The notes: generated by a model not told the origin, from the letters alone. A DNA stretch of 64,000 nucleotides from Scytonematopsis contorta HA4267-MV1 (GCA_019359035.1 JAHHIC010000076.1:1-64000); one strand, 5' to 3'; positions 1 through 8,404 are shown, counted from the first letter of the stretch. Numbers and translations: made by a program.

Positions 1-117
1 ATTATCTGACTTTTCAAACTTAATAAATTATTTCCTCTGCCCTCATGCTCAATTTCTTTCTCCCCGCTCCCTACACCCCGCTCCCTGCCTTTTTTACGGC
101 TTTTCTTAGTGCCATTC

Positions 118-272
118 GACTAAAGTCACTGTCTAAAAGCTGAAGTCCTCTGAAAGAGGACTGAGTAATACATCAAAACAAGTATTTTACACACTTTAAA
201 ATACTCCTAAAAATCTTATTGCTTCTTAGTCCTCTTTCAGAGGACTTTAGCTTTTAGACAGTGACTTTAGTC
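118..272. mobile_element. MITE-like inverted-repeat element, family A, copy 1
   Basis: Arms at 118-162 and 228-272 are reverse complements over about 45 bp with one mismatch, separated by 65 bp of AT-rich sequence. Each arm also holds its own small palindrome (AGTCCTC with GAGGACT). A related full copy lies at 8068-8199 and a right-end copy at 28079-28129. No transposase is encoded, so this is a non-autonomous palindromic element. The outermost part of the right arm forms a small hairpin (CAGTGAC TTTA GTCACTG) whose stem sequence differs in the other copies. Confidence 0.75.
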
Positions 273-712
273 ACTGGCTGGCTTGTAATATACTGGACTG
301 TAATATACATAGCGCTTAATATTTTATTTATAAACACCCTCTTAAACAGAAGGAAAATAGCGAAAGTGACAGAGGAACTTGATAAAGCTAGTTTGAATGA
401 ACCTAGTTTCCTCTTTCGTGCAGATGATGACTACGAAATGGGTAATCCGGTCGGATTCGAGTTGAACAGCGAAGAAGCACAACAAGCCGACATTCAAAAT
501 CCTTTGGAGCATGTTTTAGATAAAGAATTGGGACAAACTAGTATATAAGTATCTTTTTCTAGCGCAATAAAAATTTCTGGAGGTGGAGGAGCAATAAAGT
601 TTACTCGGAAAAGCAAAATCTTTAAAGTCGCTTGGGCAGTTCTCAAGAAATTGGAAACGGAAGGTAAAATCAAGATATATAGCCCAGAGCAAGTAGCACA
701 TTTACTTCGTTA
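261..712 (+). pseudogene. degenerate ORF beside the family A element
   Basis: An open frame runs from a GTG inside the element arm (261) to a TAA at 546-548. The same frame then continues without a start codon to a second stop at 710-712. The middle part (residues around 30-95) is acidic and protein-like. The part after the first stop reads like a short basic alpha-helical tail (KVAWAVLKKLETEGK). I do not recognise a family. The likeliest reading is a decayed small gene whose 5' end was replaced by the repeat element and which has gained an internal stop. Confidence 0.3.
304..360 (+). repeat. segment shared with the nitrilase leader
   Basis: The stretch containing CTTAATATTTTATTTATAAA then CACCCTCTTAAA and AAGGAAAATA recurs in reverse orientation at about 7965-8026, directly upstream of the nitrilase-like gene. 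At both places it lies next to a family A element, so the repeated unit is longer than the palindrome itself. Confidence 0.5.
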
Positions 713-724
713 ACTATTATTTGT

Positions 725-1123
725 TTAATTAGACTTCCCATCACTACCTAAATACTCGCGGTAACCACAAATTTTATCTCCATCAACATCAAAAGAAACA
801 GCAATGCGATTTTTGTAAGCTTGTCCTCGCATTATTCCTTCGTCTCTAAATTCAAAGACAACTGTTGTTTCACTACTGGTAACTCTTTCTAGAGAAGTTA
901 AGGTGATGCTTGAACTAAAAACTTCGGTGACATATTCAAAAAATTCTTTGGCTCTTTCTTTCCCAGTATTTAAACCTTGATACGGACCGATGGGAAACCA
1001 GAAAGTAAAGTCATCACTTAGCATATCCAAAAGCGGGTTCCAATCACCAGTTCCCAAACCGTGCATTAACTTATCAAAACCTTGTTGACCAATTTTTAAT
1101 GTATTTTCTGAAGTTCCTGTCAT
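725..1123 (-). CDS. NTF2-like / SnoaL-like protein
   Basis: A 132-residue protein with the size and pattern of the nuclear-transport-factor-2 fold (SnoaL-like): an N-terminal helix, then WNPLLDMLSDDFTFWFPIG, then a strand-rich C-terminal half ending in a YREYLGSDGK segment. Members are small cone-shaped enzymes (isomerases, cyclases, dehydratases) or ligand-binding proteins. Position alone suggests it acts on an intermediate of the neighbouring enzymes. The start at 1123 was chosen because GGAGGAAG lies six bases upstream; an ATG 24 bases further upstream lacks this. The substrate is unknown. Confidence 0.75.
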   Translation of the reverse strand: MTGTSENTLKIGQQGFDKLMHGLGTGDWNPLLDMLSDDFTFWFPIGPYQGLNTGKERAKEFFEYVTEVFSSSITLTSLERVTSSETTVVFEFRDEGIMRGQAYKNRIAVSFDVDGDKICGYREYLGSDGKSN

Positions 1124-1186
1124 TGTTCTTCCTCCAATAACTAACAAATAAGTAGCATAGTGATTTCTAGTCTAGTAAAGGACACA

Positions 1187-1215
1187 AGGGCGGGCAAGGA
1201 TGCCCACCCCACAAG
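1187..1215. repeat. GGGCGGGCAAGGATGCCC-type dispersed repeat
   Basis: A short palindromic repeat (GGGC-GGGCAAGGATGCCC-ACCCCACAAG). Relatives are at 16689-16722, 20007-20034, 40389-40418, 44869-44896 and 49185-49210. The copies here and at 44869 also share an AT-rich extension with TTATATTATG and AGTTTAAA. It lies between two minus-strand genes. Confidence 0.8.
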
Positions 1216-1257
1216 AGATATAGAACTTTATATTATGCAGTTTAAATGTGGAACACC

Positions 1258-2265
1258 TTAATATCTAACAACAACTTTACCGCAATTCTGGCTATTTAAC
1301 ATATATTCAACCGCATTGGGAATAGATTCAATACCTTTAAATTCCGTCGGGTCAACTACTACTTTCAGTTTTTTTTCATAGAATAAATTTAATAACCGTT
1401 CCCGTGCTTCTGTAGCATATTCTTGATAATGCGGCATCAAAAATCCTCTAACTGAAGCAGCTTTCCAAAATAGTTGATGATAAATTCGGGGTTGCGTTAC
1501 TTCCTCAAATTTATTGCCATATTCAGAAATAAAACCAATCACAACTAATCTTCCTCTGACAGCTAAATTTTCCACACAAACATCAAAAATACTTTTACCC
1601 ACACAATCAAAAATTAAATTAACACCATTAGGGTATTCTTTTTTAAGAACTTGATTTAAGTCTTCGCTGCGATAATTAATTGCGCGCTCGCATCCCAATT
1701 CTTTGAGTAATTGCGCTTTTGCTTCGGAACTACATGTACCGATAACACGATTACCAGCCAATTTCGCTAATTGTACCGCAATATGTCCCGTTCCCCCCGC
1801 AGCAGCAGTTACTAATACTACCTCATTACTTTTCATCTCCCCCACTTGTTCCAAGGCTACTAATGCTGAAACGCCTGTTGGCATTAAAGTTAGTACCTCC
1901 GGTGTTGCTTCTGGTACTTTAAAAGCAATATTTGCATCAACACACTGGTATTCTCTATACCCTCCACCTCGCTGAATAGTGACAACGCTATCACCTATTT
2001 GTAAATGCTTAACATCACTTCCAACAGCAACAACTTCCCCTACTGCTTCTACACCTAAATCAAAAGGTGGTGTCAGCTGAATATAACTAATATCACCTCG
2101 ACAGACTAAGGTATCAAAGCCTGCATTTACACCTGCAAATTTATTGCAAATTAATATTTCGTTGGGTAGAGGTTCAGGAATTGGAATTTCGATAACTTCG
2201 ATAGCTGATTGAAAATTGGCAGCGAGTTTGTTTACTATTAGTTTTTTATAAGTTTTTGCAGTCAT
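1258..2265 (-). CDS. MDR-family NAD(P)H-dependent oxidoreductase (quinone oxidoreductase-like)
   Basis: A 335-residue medium-chain dehydrogenase/reductase. It has an N-terminal GroES-like barrel (about 20-125) and a Rossmann domain with the cofactor motif AAAGGTGHIAVQLAK near residue 155. The structural and catalytic zinc cysteines of classical alcohol dehydrogenases are absent, which points to the zinc-independent quinone-oxidoreductase or prostaglandin-reductase-like branch. It likely reduces an enone or quinone-type intermediate with NADPH. It is divergent from the RidA gene across a 140-bp spacer that must hold both promoters. Confidence 0.85.
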   Translation of the reverse strand: MTAKTYKKLIVNKLAANFQSAIEVIEIPIPEPLPNEILICNKFAGVNAGFDTLVCRGDISYIQLTPPFDLGVEAVGEVVAVGSDVKHLQIGDSVVTIQRGGGYREYQCVDANIAFKVPEATPEVLTLMPTGVSALVALEQVGEMKSNEVVLVTAAAGGTGHIAVQLAKLAGNRVIGTCSSEAKAQLLKELGCERAINYRSEDLNQVLKKEYPNGVNLIFDCVGKSIFDVCVENLAVRGRLVVIGFISEYGNKFEEVTQPRIYHQLFWKAASVRGFLMPHYQEYATEARERLLNLFYEKKLKVVVDPTEFKGIESIPNAVEYMLNSQNCGKVVVRY

Positions 2266-2405
2266 TAAGTCGGTGGGTGTAAATAAATATAGTATGATTA
2301 ACTGTATACAAAATCTGGTTAAGTGACCAAGATTTTTATTTTGATTTGGATTAAGTTTAATGTCGAAGTATAATCTTTAGCTAGGGAGGATAAAAAATAC
2401 TAACT

Positions 2406-2864
2406 ATGGGCAATACTCGCGAAGTCATTATTCCCAAAGGGATGGAAATCTTATACGAAAAGTTTCACTACTGCCCTGGCATTAAAGTAGGTAACACATT
2501 ATATATCTCAGGACAGGTAGGACGCGATGAAAATTTACAGGTAGTAGAGGGAACGGAAGCGCAATTTGTCCAGACTTTTGAGAATGTCAAGAAGGTACTT
2601 TCAACAGCAGGAGCCACTTTTGATGATGTGGTAGAAATGATTACTTATCATGTTACAGGGGTAAACCTGGGCAATTTGGAAGCTCAGCCATCTAATATTT
2701 CCGAACAACAACAGTTTACCATTCCCCACTTGCCACTGTTTATCAAAGTAAAAGACCGCTATTTTACTAATAAATTCCCTACTTGGACAGGGGTTGGTAT
2801 AACTGCTTTATCTACCCCAGGATTAATCGTAGAGATTAAGTGTACAGCAATCCTGGAAAATTAA
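2406..2864 (+). CDS. RidA family (YjgF/UK114) enamine/imine deaminase-like protein
   Basis: A 152-residue RidA-type protein. Conserved features are the N-terminal strand pattern, LYISGQVGRDEN near residue 34, an FENVKKVLSTAGATFDDVV helix and a C-terminal LIVEIKCTAI strand. RidA proteins are trimers that hydrolyse reactive enamines or imines made by PLP and other enzymes, and many diverged members serve inside catabolic clusters. It is somewhat longer than housekeeping RidA (about 128 aa), with an insert near residues 95-105, so a pathway-specific role is plausible. GGGAGG lies upstream but at an unusually long distance from the ATG. Confidence 0.85.
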   Translation: MGNTREVIIPKGMEILYEKFHYCPGIKVGNTLYISGQVGRDENLQVVEGTEAQFVQTFENVKKVLSTAGATFDDVVEMITYHVTGVNLGNLEAQPSNISEQQQFTIPHLPLFIKVKDRYFTNKFPTWTGVGITALSTPGLIVEIKCTAILEN

Positions 2865-2872
2865 AGACTGAA

Positions 2873-3694
2873 CTATTCTGAATTGTTCAGGAAGTCAATT
2901 ACTACCGTTGACACCTCTTCAGGTATCTGATTCATCATGCAAATTGTTCCTTTTTCAAATTCAACTACTTTGCTATGAGGAATTGATTGAGAAAGAAAAT
3001 ATCTATCGTTAGCTTTCGCTAAATTCTGTTTTTCAAACTCTCTCACATCATCAATTCCCCAGATAATAAGAGTTGGACACTTGATAGAACGAAATTTTTC
3101 TGGTGCATCTAGACAGTAATTGCCTACAGCCCAAACTGCGTACAAAGGATGACCAAAACATTTTAAATCGTCTAAAACCCAACGGTGATTTAATTCAGCA
3201 GAACCTACGTATCTAGAACGGGCTAACCATCTTTCCATGAGGTGAGAGCCATCTTCTTTGATTTTAAAATCTTCATCAAATCTTCTAAATAGCTCTGCTT
3301 GTCCTCCTTCACCAAAACCAGCTACGTTACCCAAGATAAGTTTTTCCATGCGATGAGGATAAGTTGCTGCTACTTCCCCAGCAACAAAAGCACCTGTATG
3401 GTTTCCAAAAATACTTGTTTTTTCTATACCTAATTCATCTAAAAGAGCGATAACCGTTTTTGCGTAGTCAGGAACACTGTACATTCTGGGTGGCTTATCA
3501 GAATCGCCAAAGCCCATCAAATCCATTGCTATTACCCGTCTGTTCTCAGCAAAGATAGGCATCAACTCACGATATTCATCACTGCTGCGGGGATTCATGT
3601 GCAGCAAAAGTAGGGATTCACCCTCACCACCGATTCGATAAAGAATCTGTCCATCTTCCGTGTCTAAAAAAGCTCGCTTAATTTTTTGTTTCAT
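2873..3694 (-). CDS. alpha/beta hydrolase-fold protein with non-canonical catalytic site
   Basis: A 273-residue alpha/beta hydrolase with an LLLLHMNPRSS oxyanion region, DLMGFGDSDKP, and the nucleophile elbow reading GNHTG (residues 97-101), so His99 stands where Ser, Asp or Cys is expected. The usual C-terminal GH motif reads GT (249-250). The acid region WGIDDVREF is present. It may be inactive on esters or use different chemistry. The start at the second Met (3694) is preferred; a GTG at 3706 is possible. Its stop is 16 bp downstream-side of the next gene's region, and it lies just after the beta-keto acid cleavage gene in transcription order. A decayed second copy of its 5' end is at 4736-4847. 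Confidence 0.8.
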   Translation of the reverse strand: MKQKIKRAFLDTEDGQILYRIGGEGESLLLLHMNPRSSDEYRELMPIFAENRRVIAMDLMGFGDSDKPPRMYSVPDYAKTVIALLDELGIEKTSIFGNHTGAFVAGEVAATYPHRMEKLILGNVAGFGEGGQAELFRRFDEDFKIKEDGSHLMERWLARSRYVGSAELNHRWVLDDLKCFGHPLYAVWAVGNYCLDAPEKFRSIKCPTLIIWGIDDVREFEKQNLAKANDRYFLSQSIPHSKVVEFEKGTICMMNQIPEEVSTVVIDFLNNSE

Positions 3695-3710
3695 TACCAA
3701 TCCCACTGCC

Positions 3711-4637
3711 TCAATTGATACCTGATTGTAGCTCTTCCCTTCGGGAAACTCGGGGCGACATCTTTAAAATCTCACGGGTCTGGGCTGGTGTTGCAACATC
3801 GCGACCGAGCGTATGCGACATCTTGGCAACCTGGGCCACTAACTCGCCATTATGGGGCTTACCAAAGCGAATATAGGGATCATCTCCTAGTCCAATGCCA
3901 ACGTGACCTCCCATTGTAATTGCCCAGGCTGCCAAATGCATCACGTCCCCATTCCAGCACATCACCAACCATTGATCGCTTGCGGGAATAGAATCTACTA
4001 CCGCCTGTAAATTGGGGAGTGTTGGCAGAATGCCACTTGGCATAATTTCTCCTGTGAAGACGAACTCCCAAAAAGTATTCCGTGACAGAAGTCCCATTTC
4101 TTGAAAGCAGCGTGCTGTACGTATTTGTCCCACATCCCAACAAACTGTACTCACAAAGACGTTGTTTTCTTTTAGTATTTTCAACACGGACTGCATGTAA
4201 GCGCGAGAACTAATGTGTACTTGGTCGTATGTTTGGAATTGCTTTGTCTGTGGGTTCCATTCGTCTATATTCAGTGAGCCAAACTCTAAAGGCACCATAT
4301 CAATTCCCAGGGCTGGATCATTTTTCGCCGCTAATATGTGCTTGACGCGATCGCTGACCTGGCTTTGTTTGGTAACGTAGTTCAGTGTAGGATTAATAAT
4401 CAGATCGGTCTTTTCGCGAATTCCTTGAATAGCTTCCAGATAGACTTCGACATCACTAATCCACTCACCATTGACTGAATCACGTCCGTGCCAATGAAAA
4501 ATGGAGGCTCCCGCTTCCCAAGCACGAACTGCTTCCCTAACAATTTCCTTTGGACTGTAAGGGCAATTGGGATTATCTTTGCGGTAATCTGAATCGTTGC
4601 AGCGACACTCAATGATTAGTGGTAGTTGACTATTCAT
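3711..4637 (-). CDS. beta-keto acid cleavage enzyme (BKACE, DUF849; Kce-like)
   Basis: A 308-residue TIM-barrel protein of the DUF849/BKACE family. The zinc-binding HWH motif is present in SIFHWHGRD near residue 46, preceded by CPYSPKEIVREAVRAWEAGA, the conserved first helix. A C-terminal GGHVGIGLGDDP segment matches the family's phosphate or CoA-binding loop. Characterised members condense a beta-keto acid with acetyl-CoA, giving a CoA ester and acetoacetate. The N-terminal strand (IIECRCNDSDY) departs from the usual Kce sequence, so the substrate is uncertain. It is followed closely by the alpha/beta hydrolase gene and is probably cotranscribed with it. Confidence 0.88.
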   Translation of the reverse strand: MNSQLPLIIECRCNDSDYRKDNPNCPYSPKEIVREAVRAWEAGASIFHWHGRDSVNGEWISDVEVYLEAIQGIREKTDLIINPTLNYVTKQSQVSDRVKHILAAKNDPALGIDMVPLEFGSLNIDEWNPQTKQFQTYDQVHISSRAYMQSVLKILKENNVFVSTVCWDVGQIRTARCFQEMGLLSRNTFWEFVFTGEIMPSGILPTLPNLQAVVDSIPASDQWLVMCWNGDVMHLAAWAITMGGHVGIGLGDDPYIRFGKPHNGELVAQVAKMSHTLGRDVATPAQTREILKMSPRVSRREELQSGIN

Positions 4638-4735
4638 TGTCTTAATCCTAAGTAGTAAGCAAATCTATTTGTATATTTGCTAGGCATTTTTATTGTAACC
4701 GACCACGGGGTTGTTGTGAACTAAAATAATTAAGT

Positions 4736-4847
4736 GCTACGGGGATTCATATGCAGTAGTACTAACGCTTCTCCCTCACCAGCAATGCGGTAAAGAATTT
4801 GCCCATCTTCCGTATCTAAAAAAGCTCGCTTAACTCGGATACTCACA
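4736..4847 (-). pseudogene. 5' fragment of a second alpha/beta hydrolase gene
   Basis: This stretch aligns closely with the start of the hydrolase gene at 3588-3695. The reverse strand encodes KRAFLDTEDGQILYRI followed by GEGEALVLL and HMNPR, then the similarity stops. No remaining body of the gene is present. It looks like the remnant of a tandem duplication or a rearrangement around the BKACE gene. Confidence 0.75.
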
Positions 4848-4877
4848 AAATTCCCTCACTTTCAACTGCCAACTCCC

Positions 4878-5324
4878 TTATTTGACTCGTTCTTCTGTGA
4901 CGAGGGTGCGTTTAAATATTTTATTATTTTTGAACCAATGCCAAGTGCGAGCGCGATAATTATTACAAGCGCTTATTTGAATCATTTCATATAAATACAT
5001 ATCTGGCACACCCTTATAAGAAAAATATAAAATTACTGTAGAATCATCCACCTCCCACGCATGTCCAAGAACTCGTTCGGTATCAAATAAAAGCTTTTTA
5101 TCTTGATACATTCCGGGAAATTGATACTCCTCTCGTTTACCATCAGACCAAGTATAGCGATTGGTTTGGTAATAAGGATAAGCATCATCTACTGGAAATG
5201 AACATGTAAGGTGAGATTCATGTTTATCAACAATATTCCCCTCCAAATCTACCACAGTATACGTACCAACCCAATCTCCTTCATGACGCACTAATACAGG
5301 CATTCCTTCTCTGATATTAGACAT
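4878..5324 (-). CDS. conserved cyanobacterial protein, DUF3598-like
   Basis: A 148-residue protein beginning MSNIREGMPVLVRHEGDW and rich in beta strands and aromatic residues (YYQTNRYTWSDG, WHWFKNN). It resembles the N-terminal lipocalin-like part of DUF3598 proteins; I am not certain of the family. A lipocalin-like barrel would fit binding of a small hydrophobic ligand. The start at 5324 is supported by GAGGA upstream; a longer frame to 5393 runs through spacer sequence. It lies directly after the aldehyde dehydrogenase gene in the same direction. Confidence 0.65.
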   Translation of the reverse strand: MSNIREGMPVLVRHEGDWVGTYTVVDLEGNIVDKHESHLTCSFPVDDAYPYYQTNRYTWSDGKREEYQFPGMYQDKKLLFDTERVLGHAWEVDDSTVILYFSYKGVPDMYLYEMIQISACNNYRARTWHWFKNNKIFKRTLVTEERVK

Positions 5325-5380
5325 AAATAAAATCCTCAAATTCCAAATTAAGCAATACCAATTCCCCACTCCCCACTCCA

Positions 5381-6790
5381 CTAAAACCACCAAGGGTCAT
5401 GAATGGATTTTGTTTTAACCAAAAATGCTTTTTTGCGTAAAAATCTAGTAAGGGATGATGGTCCCATTCGAGAGCCACCTAAACCAGAGAATTTAAAAGC
5501 ATTTTTTTCACCTTCATGCATCATAGCTGTAAGTCCAGCATCATTAATACTAATTGCACCAGCATCTATACATCTTGCAACTTCTATTGCTTCTGCTTCC
5601 GTTTCTGCAAAAACCGCAGCACTCAGCCCATAAATAGTATCATTTGCTAAAGAAATTGCTTCCTCTACGGAAGAAAACGACATTATCGGCATAATCGGTC
5701 CAAATGTCTCTTCCGTCATCACTTTCATAGTATGGTTAACCCCCGTGAGAACCGTAGGACGACACCACCAACCACCCCCTAATTGTTCTACCTCCCCACC
5801 ACAATGAACAACAGCGCCTTTTTCCACAGCATCTTGCAAATGTTCTTGAATAATCACCGCTTGTCTTTCGGCAATTATCGGGCCAATTTCCCCGCTTTCT
5901 AAATCGGGATAAGCTAATTGTAAGCTTTGGGTTTTTTGTACTAATTGTCTAACAAACTGCTCAAAAATAGATTCCGCAACATAAATTCTTTCTATTGAAA
6001 GACAAGACTGTCCAGTATTAACCACCGAACCCCATAAAATTCCAGAAGTTGCTAAATCTAGATTTGCCGAAGGTAACACTATCGCTGGGTCTTTTCCCCC
6101 TAATTCTAAAAAAGCTGGAATAAAAGATGTTGCAGCTGCTTGAGCCACTTTTTTGCCTGTTACGACACTGCCAGTAAAGCATATCAAGTCTACATTCTCG
6201 ACTAATTCTGCTCCCGTTGTACCATCTCCCTCAACAAAAGTTAATATATCTTTTAATATCGGAACATTATTAACTGCTGTCATTAAAGGTTTTACAAAGC
6301 GAGATGCAATTTCACTTGGCTTAATAATTACAGCACAACCAGCTAATAAAGCGGGAATTGCGTCAATAGTAGATAGCAACAGGGGAAAATTCCAAGGACT
6401 AATTACCCCCACCAGTTGATAAGGTACTGTCGTTTGCTGCAATTGAATAAAGGGAATAGCAGTATCTTGTACAGTTTCTTGCAATATTTTTGGTGCTAAT
6501 TTACACCATCTATCGATACTACCAAGAAAAGAATCTACTTCCAGTTGAGAAATTGACAATCTTCCCGTATCCCCAACCAAAGCCAGAACAAGTTCATCAC
6601 GCAATGCCAAAATCTCTTGTTTCCATTGCTGTAAAGCTTCTGCTCGCTTTTCAACACCAAGTTGCAGCCAAAGACTCTGCCCCCTCCGCAAGCGATTACA
6701 CTCCTGTGCTAAAACATCTTGTGTTGGTGGTATAATTACGTAATCAGATACACCCGTGCGAGGGTTGCGGACTTCTATTTGTTTAGACAT
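5381..6790 (-). CDS. aldehyde dehydrogenase
   Basis: A 469-residue NAD(P)+-dependent aldehyde dehydrogenase. PWNFP (133-137), the general-base Glu229 in LELGGKDP and the catalytic Cys263 in NTGQSCLS are all present, as is the TEETFGPIMPI segment. The enzyme oxidises an aldehyde to a carboxylic acid, probably in the cytoplasm. The start MSKQIEVRNP at 6790 is preferred because the longer frame reads through an ATTCGCA heptamer repeat at 6804-6838. It lies between the nitrilase-like gene and the DUF3598-like gene, all on one strand, consistent with an operon. Confidence 0.9.
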   Translation of the reverse strand: MSKQIEVRNPRTGVSDYVIIPPTQDVLAQECNRLRRGQSLWLQLGVEKRAEALQQWKQEILALRDELVLALVGDTGRLSISQLEVDSFLGSIDRWCKLAPKILQETVQDTAIPFIQLQQTTVPYQLVGVISPWNFPLLLSTIDAIPALLAGCAVIIKPSEIASRFVKPLMTAVNNVPILKDILTFVEGDGTTGAELVENVDLICFTGSVVTGKKVAQAAATSFIPAFLELGGKDPAIVLPSANLDLATSGILWGSVVNTGQSCLSIERIYVAESIFEQFVRQLVQKTQSLQLAYPDLESGEIGPIIAERQAVIIQEHLQDAVEKGAVVHCGGEVEQLGGGWWCRPTVLTGVNHTMKVMTEETFGPIMPIMSFSSVEEAISLANDTIYGLSAAVFAETEAEAIEVARCIDAGAISINDAGLTAMMHEGEKNAFKFSGLGGSRMGPSSLTRFLRKKAFLVKTKSIHDPWWF

Positions 6791-6803
6791 GGGAGTGGGG
6801 AGT

Positions 6804-6838
6804 ATAATTCGCAATTCGCAATTCGCAATTCGCAATTA
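6804..6838. repeat. heptamer tandem repeat (GCAATTC)
   Basis: About four to five copies of the heptamer GCAATTC lie just upstream of the aldehyde dehydrogenase start. Short tandem heptamers of this kind are typical of heterocystous cyanobacterial spacers. Confidence 0.8.
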
Positions 6839-6916
6839 ATCGGCAATTGGACAATTGTTTAACTAATTTTGAGATGTGAAATGCAAATTATGATGGGCAG
6901 TAGAGAGTGGTCTTTA

Positions 6917-7954
6917 TTAAATGATGCCAAGTTTTATCAAACGTTCAATAGTTTCTTGCTGAGTTTTAACAAAATGATTGCGATTGACTTCTTCATTTAG
7001 CATAGTATTTGCTGGGTAAAATTGCGACCCTCGGTAACTTTCTGCGTAAGCATCTAGTCGCTGACGGGAGAGTACATTAAATATTCCCGGACGGTGACGA
7101 TAGCGACGTAATGCAGCTAAGTCAATTTCTGCAAAAGCTGCCATACTTTCACCTGAAGCAGTTTCAGCTAATATCAGACCGCGATAGTCAATTATTTTTG
7201 AGCCTCCATCAGTAGAGGAAGCTGGAAGGGCTGTATTGGCTATTCCCCCACTATTAGCGGAAACTACGTATGCTATATTTTCTACCGCACGAGAAATTTT
7301 TGCTGCTCCTTTTGGTGTAGGCTCTTTGCTGTATATTTCTGAGGTGTGGTGGAGAAAGACTTCCGCTCCTCGCATCATAAAACATCGAGCCAGTTCTGGA
7401 AATAAAATCTCGTCGGAAGCAATGGCTGCTAAGTTACCAATCGCTGTTTTCGCTACGGGGAAAATTCCATCTAAACCGTAACAATCCAGATATTTATCCC
7501 AAACGTCGTGCGGTGTCGGAGCATACATGGAATTGAGACGCCGATAGCGTAAAATAATTGACCCAGATGGGTCGATAACAAAGCAGGTCTGGAAATATAA
7601 ATTGGGGAAATTAGGGTCGAGTTCGTATGCGTTACCTGCTAAAAAAATCTGATGTTTTTGGGCAATTTTCCCTAGACTCTCATACTCAGCCCCATTCATC
7701 TCTAAACAAGCTTTGTCTTGCCAAACCTCAAAAGACTCTCCCATCGGGAAACCAGTCAGAAAAAATTCTGGGAGAACTATTAAACGACAGTCGAAACCAA
7801 TAAAAGCAAGACTAACGGGTATTTGTTGTGCTAAACGGTCGATAGTTTTTTGCATTAGACTGCGGGCTTCTTGACGGTTTGCTGCCAAGTTGACTGCATG
7901 ACAGGTCATTTGCAGCGCTAATGCTCTGTAGGATTCTATGTTGTTTGCTTCCAT
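6917..7954 (-). CDS. nitrilase-superfamily (carbon-nitrogen hydrolase fold) protein with altered triad
   Basis: A 345-residue protein with the carbon-nitrogen hydrolase fold. The Glu of the Glu-Lys-Cys triad is seen as E63 in VLPEFFLTGF. The expected Lys position in the YRK segment is Arg139 (RYRRLN), and the expected Cys before DEILFPE is Ser180 (AIASDEILFPE). The fold is otherwise well kept, including RGAEVFLHHTSE after the nucleophile strand. It may be a non-hydrolytic or unusual amidase. It is the first gene of the minus-strand enzyme run. The upstream spacer holds a family A element and a segment shared with 304-360. Confidence 0.82.
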   Translation of the reverse strand: MEANNIESYRALALQMTCHAVNLAANRQEARSLMQKTIDRLAQQIPVSLAFIGFDCRLIVLPEFFLTGFPMGESFEVWQDKACLEMNGAEYESLGKIAQKHQIFLAGNAYELDPNFPNLYFQTCFVIDPSGSIILRYRRLNSMYAPTPHDVWDKYLDCYGLDGIFPVAKTAIGNLAAIASDEILFPELARCFMMRGAEVFLHHTSEIYSKEPTPKGAAKISRAVENIAYVVSANSGGIANTALPASSTDGGSKIIDYRGLILAETASGESMAAFAEIDLAALRRYRHRPGIFNVLSRQRLDAYAESYRGSQFYPANTMLNEEVNRNHFVKTQQETIERLIKLGII

Positions 7955-7964
7955 ATTGCGGGTT

Positions 7965-8026
7965 ATTTTCCTTCCTTTAAAATGTTTTTAAGAGGGTGTT
8001 TATAAAAGAGAACATTAAGCATTATT
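7965..8026 (-). repeat. segment shared with 304-360
   Basis: In reverse orientation this spacer contains GCTTAATGTT, TTTATAAACACCCTCTTAAA and AAGGAAAATAA, matching 304-360. It ends at the nitrilase-like start codon and probably contributes that gene's ribosome-binding region (AAGGAAGGAAAA). Confidence 0.5.
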
Positions 8027-8067
8027 CTTACCACAAGCCAGGGAATCAAGCCAGGGAATAAATTAAG

Positions 8068-8199
8068 AGTCTAAAAGCTGAAGTCCTCTAAAAGAGGACT
8101 AAATAATACATTAAATAAAAATATTTCACAAAACTTAAGATACTTACAAAAATCTTGTTTTTTATTAGTCCTCTTTATAGGACTTTAGCTTTCAGACAG
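8068..8199. mobile_element. family A inverted-repeat element, copy 2
   Basis: Arms at about 8068-8100 and 8167-8198 (CTAAAAGCTGAAGTCCTCT... versus AGTCCTC...AGGACTTTAGC) are inverted over about 30 bp, less perfect than copy 1. The core between the arms is also similar to copy 1 (ACATTAAATAAAAATATTT). The right end runs directly into the family B element starting at 8209, and its terminal hairpin is broken at that junction. Confidence 0.7.
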
Positions 8200-8208
8200 C
8201 GAATTTAT

Positions 8209-8404
8209 GGCTCTTGCGTACATAGTGTGCTAAATTATTAGTTAAAGTCTATAAAGTTGCTTTAAAATTAAGGCTTACAAGCGTTTATTATTTAATTTTT
8301 AGTAGAATAACCGAAAATACAAAAAATAATGGCTATTGTCGTAGCTCAGTAAGTGTTTCAAGCTGATTTTTTAATAAAAATAGCACGCTAAGTACGGAAG
8401 AGCC
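8209..8404. mobile_element. family B MITE, copy 1 (196 bp)
   Basis: Terminal inverted repeats GGCTCTTGCGTACATAGTG and, read from the other end, GGCTCTTCCGTACTTAGCG bound a 196-bp AT-rich unit. A second copy of 197 bp with the same internal blocks (AGGCTTACA, TAATGGCT, AGCTCAG) is at 10057-10253. No obvious target duplication is visible. A 54-codon frame at 8333-8497 on the minus strand runs partly inside this element and is not called as a gene. Confidence 0.75.
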
